Shown: positions 8,887 through 17,246 of the stretch, piece by piece
How positions within the stretch are numbered: position 1 is the first letter of the stretch
Layout of the letters: each line of letters opens with the position of its first letter
Source of the DNA: Flavobacteriales bacterium
Lineage (GTDB): Bacteria > Bacteroidota > Bacteroidia > Flavobacteriales_F > PHOS-HE28
Length of the DNA: 64,000 nucleotides
Direction of reading: 5' to 3'
NCBI GenBank assembly: GCA_023957375.1
Contig: JAMLHB010000003.1
Span: 317,830 to 381,829, forward strand
The notes under the pieces: model-generated
Told to the model about the DNA's origin: nothing
The model's input: only the letters and a program-made list of their open reading frames with translations
Database searches by the model: none
Program-made: the position numbers and the translations under genes

Positions 8887-9608
8887 GCGACACCGAACAA
8901 CCCGCTGAACGATCCGGCCGGATGAACAAAGCCCGGAAGAACATCACGTACATGTTGTTCTTCTCGATCATCATGTTCTTTGCGGGCCTCACCAGCGCCT
9001 ACCTGGTCAGCAAGGGCGGGGCCACCTATTGGGTCACCTTCCGCATACCCGCCCCCTTCTGGTGGAGCACCCTCTTCATAGTGGCCAGCAGTGCCACCAT
9101 CCACATGGCCCTGACGCAGGCCCGCAAGGACCGGAAAAGCGCCGTGGGCCCGTGGGTGGCCGCCACCTTGGCGCTGGGCCTCTGCTTCAGCTACAGCCAG
9201 TTCAAGGGCTGGAGCCAGTTGTTCGATGACGGGTACGCCCTGGTTTCACGCCTGAAAACCTTGCACGGCAATTACGGCACGGACTATACCGTGCAGCGGT
9301 TGGGCCAAACCTTGGTGAAGCAGGGCGACGAGTATTTCTTGCCGGAAGACACCGGCTTCGAACATCCGCTGAACCCGGAAATGGGTGAAACCTTCAATGC
9401 GGCCAGTTCCTATTTCTACGTGCTCACCTACTCCCACTTCGCCCATCTGGTGGGCGGGCTGGTGGCCTTGCTGGTGATGACCTTCAAGGCTTTCCGCAGC
9501 CGCTACGGCGAAACAGACCACCAGGGGCTGTGGGCCGGCACCTGGTACTGGCACTTTTTGGCCGGCCTTTGGGTATACTTGCTTTTGTTCTTGGCCTACG
9601 TTCATTAA
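8883..9608 (+). CDS. heme-copper oxidase subunit III (first copy)
   Basis: A 241-residue membrane protein of the cytochrome c oxidase subunit III family. It starts at ATG 8883, overlapping ctaB. Five to seven helices are visible (ITYMLFFSIIMFFAGLTSAY, FWWSTLFIVASSATIHMAL, YSHFAHLVGGLVALLVM, YWHFLAGLWVYLLLFLAYVH). The WYWHFLAGLWVYL ending is typical of subunit III. Bacteroidota caa3-type operons commonly carry two subunit-III-like genes in tandem, as here. It stabilises the proton-pumping oxidase in the inner membrane. An in-frame 60-residue loop between helices is hydrophilic. Confidence 0.88.
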   Translation: MSDTEQPAERSGRMNKARKNITYMLFFSIIMFFAGLTSAYLVSKGGATYWVTFRIPAPFWWSTLFIVASSATIHMALTQARKDRKSAVGPWVAATLALGLCFSYSQFKGWSQLFDDGYALVSRLKTLHGNYGTDYTVQRLGQTLVKQGDEYFLPEDTGFEHPLNPEMGETFNAASSYFYVLTYSHFAHLVGGLVALLVMTFKAFRSRYGETDHQGLWAGTWYWHFLAGLWVYLLLFLAYVH

Positions 9609-9630
9609 CATTGCCCACGAAACACATCCC

Positions 9631-10479
9631 ATGTCAGGCGAAGCATCCAACACCTTAAGTCCCGCAGTCGTGTGGGGCGGGGGACGTTCCCCCTTGCATA
9701 CCAGTTACGGGAAGATCATGCTTTGGTTCTTCCTCGTTTCCGATGCGCTCACCTTCACCGGCCTGCTTACGGCGTACGGCTTTGCGCGCCATGCACTGAG
9801 CCCCGGCATGGTTTGGCCCATCGGGGAAGAGGTCTTCAATTCATTCCCGGGGCTCAGCGGCAGCTACCCGCTGATGTACGTGGCCCTGATGACCTTTATC
9901 CTGATCATGAGCTCGGTGACCATGGTGTTGGCCGTGGAGGCCGGCCACCGCATGGACAAGAAGGGCGTGGTAAAGTGGCTTTTCCTCACCGTGGTGGGCG
10001 GCTTTTTCTTCCTGGGTTCGCAAGCCTTCGAGTGGGCGCACTTCATCCACGGAAGCCATGCACGGGTTACCCTGGCCGACGGGCGTACCGCCTATTTGGC
10101 TGAAAACCCGCACCATGGACATGCCATCGATCCGGCCACCTTCACCATGACCTTGGGCGCTCCGCGCTCGGCCGATGTGCTCCAAGGGCCCGAAGCGTAT
10201 GCCCTCTACCAAAGTGCCGTGTCGGTGGTGAGCGGCGCCAACATGACCGAGAACGAGTACGGCCCCACGAGCTATGCGAACTTCTTCTTCTTCATCACCG
10301 GGTTCCACGGCTTCCACGTCACCACCGGCGTGATCCTCAACATCGTGGTGCTCACCATGGCGATCAAGGGCGTCTTCCACCGGCGCGGCCACTATGAAAT
10401 GGTGGAGAAGGCCGGTTTGTACTGGCACTTCGTGGACTTGGTGTGGGTGTTTGTATTCACCTTCTTCTACCTGATCTGA
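9631..10479 (+). CDS. heme-copper oxidase subunit III (second copy)
   Basis: A 282-residue subunit III family protein, divergent from the preceding one. Helices include KIMLWFFLVSDALTFTGLLT, LMYVALMTFILIMSSVTMVL, WLFLTVVGGFFFLGSQAFEW and the FFFFITGFHGFHVTTGVILN/LYWHFVDLVWVFVFTFFYLI pair, which is the strongest subunit III signature. A long extracytoplasmic-type loop (about residues 145-205) separates helices 4 and 5. It lies 22 nt after the first copy, in the same apparent operon as ctaB, subunit IV and SCO. Confidence 0.92.
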   Translation: MSGEASNTLSPAVVWGGGRSPLHTSYGKIMLWFFLVSDALTFTGLLTAYGFARHALSPGMVWPIGEEVFNSFPGLSGSYPLMYVALMTFILIMSSVTMVLAVEAGHRMDKKGVVKWLFLTVVGGFFFLGSQAFEWAHFIHGSHARVTLADGRTAYLAENPHHGHAIDPATFTMTLGAPRSADVLQGPEAYALYQSAVSVVSGANMTENEYGPTSYANFFFFITGFHGFHVTTGVILNIVVLTMAIKGVFHRRGHYEMVEKAGLYWHFVDLVWVFVFTFFYLI

Positions 10480-10528
10480 CCGCAGGGTCCAACGTTCAAC
10501 AGGCCGGTCGGCCACATCAACAGCACAC

Positions 10529-10897
10529 ATGGAACGCGACGACATCATCGAATACGGCCTGCAAGCGGGCCACAGCGAGGAACAAGGGCGCCTGATCCGA
10601 AAGAAGATCTATTTCGTCACCGTGCTGTTGAGCGTGGTGACGGCCATTGAGGTGCTGCTGGGCGTCTTTTGGATGGACTTGTTTCCCGGCTCCTGGCACT
10701 GGGTGAAATGGGTGTTCATCATGCTCACCTTGGTAAAGGCCACCTACATCGTAATGACCTTCATGCACTTGGGTGATGAGCAGCGGAACTTCCGCAGCAT
10801 GATCCTCATCCCATACGGCATCTTCCTGATGTACATCGTCTACATCCTGATCTGGGAGGCGACCTACGTGCACTGGGTACAGAAGATTTTCCTGTGA
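10529..10897 (+). CDS. cytochrome c oxidase subunit IV (prokaryotic type)
   Basis: A 122-residue protein with three hydrophobic segments (IYFVTVLLSVVTAIEVLLGV, WVFIMLTLVKATYIVMTFMH, MILIPYGIFLMYIVYILIW). The KATYIVMTFMHL segment is characteristic of the small subunit IV of caa3/quinol-type oxidases. It overlaps the SCO gene start (GTGA) by 4 nt, so it is probably translationally coupled. It is a structural subunit with no cofactor. Confidence 0.88.
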   Translation: MERDDIIEYGLQAGHSEEQGRLIRKKIYFVTVLLSVVTAIEVLLGVFWMDLFPGSWHWVKWVFIMLTLVKATYIVMTFMHLGDEQRNFRSMILIPYGIFLMYIVYILIWEATYVHWVQKIFL

Positions 10898-11604
10898 ACC
10901 GGCAACCAACAGTGGCCAGCAAGGGCAAGAAGATCATCCTGCTGATCATCCTGCTGGTATTGATCCCGGGCGCCATCCTGCTGGGCCTGGGAAGCAAAAG
11001 CCATTATAGCGTGCTCCCCTATTTGGGGGTCCGCGAAGCGAACGGGCCGGGCGACACCACGTACTTCACGGTCCCCTCGTTCAGCTTCATCGACGAGGAC
11101 AGCCTGCCCTTCACCGACAAGGAGACGCAGGGCAAGGTGCTGGTGGTGGATTTTTTCTTCACCCGCTGCACCACCATCTGCCCGCGCATGAGCGCGCAGA
11201 TGCAGCAACTGCAGCTCAAGCTGGATGAACCCAAGTTCAGCGATGTGTTGTTCCTGAGCCATACCGTGGACCCGGAACACGACACCCCCGCAGTGCTCAA
11301 GGAATACGCCCGCAAGCTGCACGCCGATCCCAAGCGCTGGAAGTTCCTCACCGGCAAGGCGCCCGACATCTACCGGCAAGGCAACCTGGGCTACCTGCTG
11401 AGCGCCGGCACCGATCCCGCCTCGGCCGAGCAGTTCGTCCATTCGCCGCAGTTCGTGCTGGTGGACAAGCAGCACCACATCCGCGGCATGTACGACGGTA
11501 CGAGCACCGATGCCATGCACGAGCTGGTGACCGACCTCAAGCTGCTGCTCCACGAGGAGGAACAGCGTGCGCAACAAGCAGCCCGTACTGGCAACCGGCC
11601 ATGA
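10894..11604 (+). CDS. SCO family copper chaperone for cytochrome oxidase
   Basis: A 236-residue thioredoxin-fold protein that delivers copper to the CuA centre of cytochrome c oxidase. The copper-binding motif is seen as RCTTICPRM with Cys92 and Cys96. The conserved distal histidine lies in LSHTVDPEHD (His123). One N-terminal helix (residues about 8-28) anchors it to the inner membrane, with the chaperone domain facing the periplasm. It starts at GTG 10894 inside the end of the subunit IV gene. The alternative in-frame GTG five codons downstream is less well supported. It is coupled to the DUF420 gene by a 4-nt overlap. Confidence 0.93.
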   Translation: MNRQPTVASKGKKIILLIILLVLIPGAILLGLGSKSHYSVLPYLGVREANGPGDTTYFTVPSFSFIDEDSLPFTDKETQGKVLVVDFFFTRCTTICPRMSAQMQQLQLKLDEPKFSDVLFLSHTVDPEHDTPAVLKEYARKLHADPKRWKFLTGKAPDIYRQGNLGYLLSAGTDPASAEQFVHSPQFVLVDKQHHIRGMYDGTSTDAMHELVTDLKLLLHEEEQRAQQAARTGNRP

Positions 11605-12116
11605 CCAGCGGAGCCCGCAGCGCATGGATATGGGCCGCAAGCGCGGTGTTGGTGGGGGCCATCGTCTTCATCAACCTCGGCCCCAAACTGGTCCACGGCA
11701 TCGGGCTGCCTCCTTCCACGCTGCCCCGGTTCAACGCCATCATCAACGGTACGGCGGTAGTGGCCCTGATGGCCGCCTGGTGGGCGGTCCGCCGGAAGAA
11801 CATCCCCCTGCACCGCAAGCTGATGTTGGCGGCCGTGGGGCTCAGCGTCATTTTCCTGGCCAGCTACGTGGTGCAGCACAGCAGTTTCCCCTCGGTGAAG
11901 TACGGCGGCGCGCTGTCGTGGCTGTATTATCCGGTGCTGATCTCGCACATCACCCTGTCGGCCGTGCTGGTGCCCATGGTGTTGATCACCTTGGTGCGGG
12001 CATTGGGCGCCCGCTACGACCAGCACCGGCGCATCGCGCGCTGGACGCTGCCGGTGTGGCTCTACGTCAGCCTCACCGGCGTGGCCGTGTACCTGTTCTG
12101 CGCACCGTACTACTGA
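11601..12116 (+). CDS. DUF420 family membrane protein (CtaM/YozB-like)
   Basis: A 171-residue integral membrane protein with about five helices. DUF420 members occur in cytochrome oxidase operons, and the Gram-positive relatives CtaM/YozB are linked to oxidase maturation. Histidines are conserved in and near helices (LVHGIGLP, VQHSSFPSV, ISHITLS). It overlaps the SCO stop by 4 nt and lies 7 nt before ccoI, so it bridges the aa3-type and cbb3 gene blocks. Family assignment rests on pattern and context; biochemical role is inferred. Confidence 0.8.
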   Translation: MTSGARSAWIWAASAVLVGAIVFINLGPKLVHGIGLPPSTLPRFNAIINGTAVVALMAAWWAVRRKNIPLHRKLMLAAVGLSVIFLASYVVQHSSFPSVKYGGALSWLYYPVLISHITLSAVLVPMVLITLVRALGARYDQHRRIARWTLPVWLYVSLTGVAVYLFCAPYY

Positions 12117-12123
12117 GCCCCGC

Positions 12124-14559
12124 ATGGGCGGGCTGACTTCGGTCATCCGCCATGCGTCCATTGTTGCCGCTCTTTGCAGCGTGGCCACCCAGGAGCTCAC
12201 CCGAACTGCCTGCTTCCATTGCGGCGACCCCTGTGCGGATGACCACCGCGTGCATGACGGCAAGGATTTCTGCTGCCAGGGCTGCGCCGTGGTGTACGAC
12301 CTGCTGAACGAAGCGGGGCTGTGCAACTACTACGAACTGGAGCGCCGGCCCGGCGTGAAGCAGGCTGCCCCGGGCGAGGAGCAGCGGGCCGAACTGTTCG
12401 CCTTGGAGGAAGTCCGCTCCACGTTGGTGGAGTTCAGCGAGGGCGGCATCACCCGGGCACGGTTCCATGTGCCGCAAATGCATTGCAGCTCGTGCATCTG
12501 GCTGTTGGAGAACCTCGCCCGCATCCACCCGGCCATTATGCGCTCCCGCGTGTCGTTCGCCGACAAGGAGGTCACCATCACCTTCCGCGAGCAGGATCTT
12601 CCGCTGCCCGAGCTGGTGAAGCTGTTGCGCCGGATCGGGTACGGCCCGCAGGTCGGCGCCGGGCGGGCGCGGCAGGGCGGCACGGACCGCATGCTGTTGA
12701 TCCGCGTGGGCGTGGCCGGTTTCATCTTCGGCAACACCATGCTGTTCGCCGTACCGGAATACTTGGGCGCCGACGGCGAAGCCGGGTTGAAGACCGGCTT
12801 CCAATGGCTCACCGTGCTGTTCTCCATTCCGGTGGTGTTCTTCCTCAGCACCGGCTTCTTCCGCAGCGCTTGGGCGGGCATCCGGAGCCGCACCGCCAAC
12901 ATCGACCAGCCCATCGCCATAGGCATCGTTGCCTTGTGGGTGCGCAGCCTCCATGATGTGATCAGCGGTGCCGGACCCGGCTATTTCGACTCGCTCGCCG
13001 GGCTGCTCTTCTTCCTGCTGGTGGGCCGTTGGTACCAGGCCCACACCTACCGGGCGCTCCGGTTCGACCGTACGCTGGACGACTTCCTGCCGCTGGTGGT
13101 GCTGCGCCGCACCGGCCACACCGAGGAACCGGTGAAGGTGGCCGACCTGGTGCCCGGCGACCGGATCGTGGTGCGCGAGCAGGAACTGGTGCCCGTGGAT
13201 GCCATCCTGCGCAGCGGCGCAGGCCACATCGACAACAGCTTCATCACCGGCGAGCCGCTGGCCGTGCGCAAAGTCCCAGGCGACACCATCAAGGCAGGCG
13301 GGCGCCAACGCGGGGCGGCCATCGAGCTGGAAGTGCTGCGCACGTTTGGCGAAAGCAGGCTCAAGCAGCTGTGGGCCGAACAGGAAACCACGCACCACCG
13401 GCCCGCCATGCCACGGCTGATCGATGCCCTGGCCCGGCGCTTCACCATCGCCGTGCTGCTGGTGGCCACCGGGGCCGCGTTATACTGGTGGGGAAGAGAC
13501 CCGGCCCAGGTGTGGCCCGTGGTGACCGCCGTGCTGATCGTGGCCTGCCCGTGCGCACTGGCCCTGAGCATGCCCTTTGCCTACGGCCACACCGTGCGGC
13601 TGATGGGCAGGCGCGGCCTGTTCCTGCGCGGCACCGAGGTGGTGGAACACCTTTCACGCATCGACGCGGTGGTGTTTGACAAGACCGGCACGCTCACCGC
13701 CCGCGAAGCCCACCAAGTGCAATGGCACGGCCCTCCCCTGCCCATGGCCGAACAGGAACTGGTGCTGGCACTGGCCCGCAACAGCACCCACCCCTTGAGC
13801 ACCGTGCTGGCCCATGAACTTCGGGACCTTGCCCCACCGCAAGCCTCGCACCTGCGCGAGCACCCCGGCCATGGCATTGCCGCTATGGCGGGCGGCCGCT
13901 CCGTCCGCATCGGCTCCGCCGCCTTTTGCGGCACCTCCGAAAAACCCCGCCACAACGGCGAGGCCCACGTGCACTTGTCGGTCAACGGGGCGTACCGTGG
14001 CTATTTCAGCATCCTTAAACAAGCCCGCCCCGGCATGGTGGACGCCGTGCACCACCTGCGCAAAGGCCTCCGTACCGCGCTGCTTACCGGCGATGCGCAG
14101 GTGGACGCACAATTGGCCGGTGCGTTCGCCAGAGGCAGCATTACCACGGGATGCTCCCCGGTAGACAAGCAACGGGCCATCCAACAAATGCAGGAGCAAG
14201 GCCACCGCGTATTGATGGTGGGCGATGGATTGAACGATGCCGGCGCCCTGGCCCAAGCCGATGTGGGCATCACCGTCACCGAAACCAGCGCAGCGCTCAA
14301 CCCCGCCAGCGATGCCATTATGGATGCCACTGCCCTGCACCGGCTGCCCGGCTTCATGGCCATGGCCCGCCGTGCCCACCGCATCGTGATCGCCAGCCTG
14401 GCCCTGTCCCTGTGCTACAACCTCATCGGCGTATCGGTGGCCGTGGCTGGGCACATGACCCCCCTTTTCGCCGCCATCCTGATGCCGGTGAGCAGCGTAA
14501 GCGTGGTGGGCTTCGTTACGCTCGGCGCCTGGTGGGCGGCACGGCGAACGATCCGTTAA
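12124..14559 (+). CDS. ccoI: cbb3 oxidase copper-exporting P1B-type ATPase
   Basis: An 811-residue heavy-metal P-type ATPase that supplies copper for the CuB centre of cbb3 oxidase. Domains in order: an N-terminal Cys-rich domain (CFHCGDPC from residue 30, CCQGC); a heavy-metal-associated domain with CSSC at residues 121-124; transmembrane helices; the actuator motif FITGEPLAV (in place of TGES); CPC at 475-477; phosphorylation site DKTGTLT with Asp519; and GDGLNDAGAL. The N-terminal Cys-rich domain is diagnostic for CcoI/FixI over CopA. ATG 12124 is used as the start; GTG 12181 is possible and would lie closer to the Cys-rich domain. It begins a gene order (I, S, NO, Q, P, G, H) that encodes the whole oxidase and its assembly factors. 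Confidence 0.93.
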   Translation: MGGLTSVIRHASIVAALCSVATQELTRTACFHCGDPCADDHRVHDGKDFCCQGCAVVYDLLNEAGLCNYYELERRPGVKQAAPGEEQRAELFALEEVRSTLVEFSEGGITRARFHVPQMHCSSCIWLLENLARIHPAIMRSRVSFADKEVTITFREQDLPLPELVKLLRRIGYGPQVGAGRARQGGTDRMLLIRVGVAGFIFGNTMLFAVPEYLGADGEAGLKTGFQWLTVLFSIPVVFFLSTGFFRSAWAGIRSRTANIDQPIAIGIVALWVRSLHDVISGAGPGYFDSLAGLLFFLLVGRWYQAHTYRALRFDRTLDDFLPLVVLRRTGHTEEPVKVADLVPGDRIVVREQELVPVDAILRSGAGHIDNSFITGEPLAVRKVPGDTIKAGGRQRGAAIELEVLRTFGESRLKQLWAEQETTHHRPAMPRLIDALARRFTIAVLLVATGAALYWWGRDPAQVWPVVTAVLIVACPCALALSMPFAYGHTVRLMGRRGLFLRGTEVVEHLSRIDAVVFDKTGTLTAREAHQVQWHGPPLPMAEQELVLALARNSTHPLSTVLAHELRDLAPPQASHLREHPGHGIAAMAGGRSVRIGSAAFCGTSEKPRHNGEAHVHLSVNGAYRGYFSILKQARPGMVDAVHHLRKGLRTALLTGDAQVDAQLAGAFARGSITTGCSPVDKQRAIQQMQEQGHRVLMVGDGLNDAGALAQADVGITVTETSAALNPASDAIMDATALHRLPGFMAMARRAHRIVIASLALSLCYNLIGVSVAVAGHMTPLFAAILMPVSSVSVVGFVTLGAWWAARRTIR

Positions 14560-14591
14560 TGCCGGGGCGCGCTCCCCTTCCTTCCCGCATG

Positions 14592-14610
14592 TCCCGGCAG
14601 ACTTCCGGGA
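14592..14610 (+). other. small hairpin after ccoI
   Basis: A perfect 6-bp stem (TCCCGG / CCGGGA) with a 7-nt loop lies 33 nt after the ccoI stop and directly before the FNR-like palindrome. There is no U-tract, so it is a weak terminator candidate at best. Confidence 0.25.
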
Positions 14611-14626
14611 GCTGACATTAGTCAGC
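14611..14626 (+). promoter_or_regulatory. Crp/Fnr-type palindromic operator upstream of ccoS-ccoNOQP
   Basis: The perfect inverted repeat GCTGAC-ATTA-GTCAGC contains TGAC-N4-GTCA. This is the half-site layout and 4-nt spacer of Fnr-family operators (TTGAT/C-N4-G/ATCAA). It lies 70 nt before the ccoS start, in the only sizeable gap within the cbb3 gene block (14560-14695). cbb3 operons are widely controlled by Fnr-type regulators in low oxygen, so a role in oxygen control is likely but inferred. Confidence 0.55.
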
Positions 14627-14695
14627 CAACGGCTTAACGGCAATCAATTTCCGGCGCGATCGGCCCGGGCATCTTCGCGGTCCCGGCTTTGCCAC

Positions 14696-14899
14696 ATGAG
14701 CGTCATTTTCCTGCTTCTCACCATCAGCACCCTATTGGCCAGCATGTTCCTGTTCGCCTTCATCCGCGCGGTGCGCAGCGGGCAGTACGACGACGACCGG
14801 TCACCCGCGGTGCGCATCCTGCTGGACGACACTGTGCGGGCCACGCCCGATGACGCCGGGGCTAGTTCCCACCCTTCCTCCGCCACCGAACAACCGTGA
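14696..14899 (+). CDS. ccoS: cbb3-type cytochrome oxidase assembly protein
   Basis: A 67-residue protein with one N-terminal transmembrane helix (VIFLLLTISTLLASMFLFAF). It then carries the family hallmark SGQYDDDRSPAVRILLDD. CcoS is needed for insertion of heme and copper into the cbb3 catalytic subunit. It starts 4 nt after a CGGCTTTG sequence, which has the TTTG half of a -7 box but lacks the TA. It ends 3 nt before ccoNO, so is almost certainly co-transcribed with it. Confidence 0.93.
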   Translation: MSVIFLLLTISTLLASMFLFAFIRAVRSGQYDDDRSPAVRILLDDTVRATPDDAGASSHPSSATEQP

Positions 14900-14902
14900 T
14901 CC

Positions 14903-17032
14903 ATGATCGAGCGCTTCCAGTACGACAACCGCATCGTCAAGAACTTCGTGTTCATCACCATCCTGTGGGGGGTGGTGGGCATGTTGGTGGGCCTTACCGC
15001 CGCCCTCCAATTGGTGGACCCGGCGATCAACATCACCAAGTGGTTCAGCTTCGGGCGCATCCGACCCTTGCACACCAACGCGGTGATCTTTGCCTTCGTG
15101 GGCAACGCCTTCTTCGCCGGGGCCTATTACAGCCTGCAACGGCTGCTGAAGACGCGCATGTACAGCGACGCCCTCGGCAAATTCCACTTCTGGGGCTGGC
15201 AGCTGATCATCCTCGCCGCCGCCATCACCCTGCCCCTGGGCATGACCCAGGGTAAGGAGTACGCCGAACTGGAATGGCCCATCGACATCGCCATCGCCAT
15301 TGTGTGGGTCGCCTTCGGGGTGAACATGATCGGCACCATCCTCAAACGGCGCGAAAGACACCTCTACGTGGCCATTTGGTTCTACATCGGCACCTGGGTC
15401 ACCGTGGCCATGCTGCACATCGTCAACAGCATCGCCATCCCGGTGACCTTGGGCAAGAGCTACAGCTGGTACGCCGGCGTGCAGGATGCGCTGGTGCAGT
15501 GGTGGTACGGGCATAACGCGGTGGCCTTCTTCCTCACCACCCCTTTCCTGGGCCTGATGTACTACTTCCTGCCCAAGGCGGCCAACCGCCCGGTGTACAG
15601 CTACAAGCTCTCCATCATCCATTTCTGGTCGCTGATCTTCCTCTACATCTGGGCGGGCCCGCACCACCTACTGTACAGTGCCCTGCCGGAATGGGCCCAA
15701 TCGCTGGGCGTGGTGTTCAGCGTGATGCTGATCGCCCCCAGCTGGGGCGGCATGCTCAACGGCCTGCTCACCTTGCGCGGCGCGTGGGACCGCGTGCGGG
15801 AAGACCCGGTGCTGAAGTTCTTCGTGGTAGCCGTGACCTGCTACGGCATGGCCACGCTGGAGGGGCCGCTGCTGAGCGTGAAGAGCATCAACGCCATCGC
15901 CCACTACACCGACTGGATCGTGGCGCACGTGCACATCGGCGGCATCGGCTGGAACGGCTTCCTCACATTCGGAATGATCTACTGGCTGGTGCCGCGGCTG
16001 TTCGGCACCAAATTGTACAGCACCAAACTGGCCAACATGCACTTCTGGTTGGGCACCTTGGGCATCGTCTTCTATGCCATACCACTGTACTTCGCGGGCT
16101 TCTTCCAAAGCCTGATGTGGAAGCAGTTCACCCCGGACGGCTTCCTGGTGTACAAAAATTTCTTGGACACCGTGCTGGAGATCAAGTACGCTTACTGGCT
16201 GCGGGCCGTGGGCGGCAGCATCTATCTGGTGGGCGTGTTCATCATGGTGTACAACGTGGTGAAGACGGCGAAGGCTGGCAAGCTGATCGCCAATGAGGAG
16301 GCCGAGGCGCCCGCACTGGAGAAACTGGCGAAGGAGCCCGGTGGCCACTGGCATACCTGGATCGAGCGCCGCCCCATGCAAATGCTCTTCTGGAGCTTAG
16401 TGGTGGTGGCCATCGGCGGCATCGTGGAAATGGTGCCCACCTTCCTGGTGAAGAGCAACGTGCCCACCATCACCAGTGTGAAGCCCTACACGCCACTGGA
16501 ACTGCACGGCCGCGACATTTACGTGCGCGAGGGCTGCTACACCTGCCACAGCCAAATGGTGCGCCCCTTCCGAAGCGAAACCGAACGCTACGGCGAATAC
16601 AGCAAGGCGGGCGAATTCGTGTATGACCACCCTTTCCAATGGGGCAGCAAGCGCACCGGCCCCGACCTGCACCGCGTAGGCGGCAAATACCCCGACAGCT
16701 GGCATTACTACCACATGCTGGACCCCACCAGCATGAGCCCCGGATCGCTGATGCCCGCCTACCCCGCCATGTTCACCGACGTGCTGGACACTTCCACCAC
16801 CCGCAGCAAGATCGAGGCGATGATCACCTTGGGCGTGCCGTATGAAAAAGACTTCCCCGCAGTGGCCAACAAGCACCTCGCCGAACAGAGCGCCAAGATC
16901 GCCGCGGAGCTGAAGAAGGGCGGCATCGAAGCCTTGGCCGACCGCGAGATCATCGCCATGATCGCCTACTTGCAGCGCATCGGCACCGACATCAAGGCCA
17001 AACCCCTCAACACCGCAGCCAGCGCGAACTGA
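14903..17032 (+). CDS. ccoNO: cbb3-type cytochrome c oxidase, fused subunits I and II (CcoN-CcoO)
   Basis: A 709-residue fusion of the catalytic heme-copper subunit CcoN (residues 1 to about 470) with the monoheme cytochrome CcoO (about 485-700). CcoN shows the expected helices and histidine motifs, for example RPLHTNAVIF, WYGHNAVAFFLTTPF, WAGPHHLLYSALPEW and VAHVHIGGIGWNGF. The CcoO part carries heme-binding CYTCH at 545-549, followed by MVRPFRSETERYGEYS. It reduces oxygen to water at high affinity and pumps protons. Fusion of N and O is usual in Bacteroidota. Spacings of 3 nt from ccoS and 7 nt to ccoQ indicate one operon. Confidence 0.96.
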   Translation: MIERFQYDNRIVKNFVFITILWGVVGMLVGLTAALQLVDPAINITKWFSFGRIRPLHTNAVIFAFVGNAFFAGAYYSLQRLLKTRMYSDALGKFHFWGWQLIILAAAITLPLGMTQGKEYAELEWPIDIAIAIVWVAFGVNMIGTILKRRERHLYVAIWFYIGTWVTVAMLHIVNSIAIPVTLGKSYSWYAGVQDALVQWWYGHNAVAFFLTTPFLGLMYYFLPKAANRPVYSYKLSIIHFWSLIFLYIWAGPHHLLYSALPEWAQSLGVVFSVMLIAPSWGGMLNGLLTLRGAWDRVREDPVLKFFVVAVTCYGMATLEGPLLSVKSINAIAHYTDWIVAHVHIGGIGWNGFLTFGMIYWLVPRLFGTKLYSTKLANMHFWLGTLGIVFYAIPLYFAGFFQSLMWKQFTPDGFLVYKNFLDTVLEIKYAYWLRAVGGSIYLVGVFIMVYNVVKTAKAGKLIANEEAEAPALEKLAKEPGGHWHTWIERRPMQMLFWSLVVVAIGGIVEMVPTFLVKSNVPTITSVKPYTPLELHGRDIYVREGCYTCHSQMVRPFRSETERYGEYSKAGEFVYDHPFQWGSKRTGPDLHRVGGKYPDSWHYYHMLDPTSMSPGSLMPAYPAMFTDVLDTSTTRSKIEAMITLGVPYEKDFPAVANKHLAEQSAKIAAELKKGGIEALADREIIAMIAYLQRIGTDIKAKPLNTAASAN

Positions 17033-17039
17033 CCGGGCC

Positions 17040-17246
17040 ATGCTGAAGTTCATCAAACACCACATGGACACCATCGCCGGCATCGGCATCTACCCGGTGG
17101 TGTCCTTTTTGATCTTCTTCAGCGTATTCCTGATCGCCCTGTTGTACGTGCGGAAAGCACGCCGCAGCCACATCGACCACATGTCCGCCCTGCCGTTGGC
17201 GGACGACCTCCCATCCACAGAACAACACGAACATGCCAAGCCGTAG
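17040..17246 (+). CDS. ccoQ: CcoQ-like small subunit of cbb3 oxidase
   Basis: A 68-residue protein with one transmembrane helix (IYPVVSFLIFFSVFLIALLY) and a charged tail (VRKARRSHIDHMSALPL). Size, topology and position between ccoNO and ccoP fit CcoQ/FixQ, which stabilises the complex. The 3' end overlaps the ccoP start by 14 nt. Sequence conservation in this family is low, so identity depends partly on context. Confidence 0.82.
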   Translation: MLKFIKHHMDTIAGIGIYPVVSFLIFFSVFLIALLYVRKARRSHIDHMSALPLADDLPSTEQHEHAKP

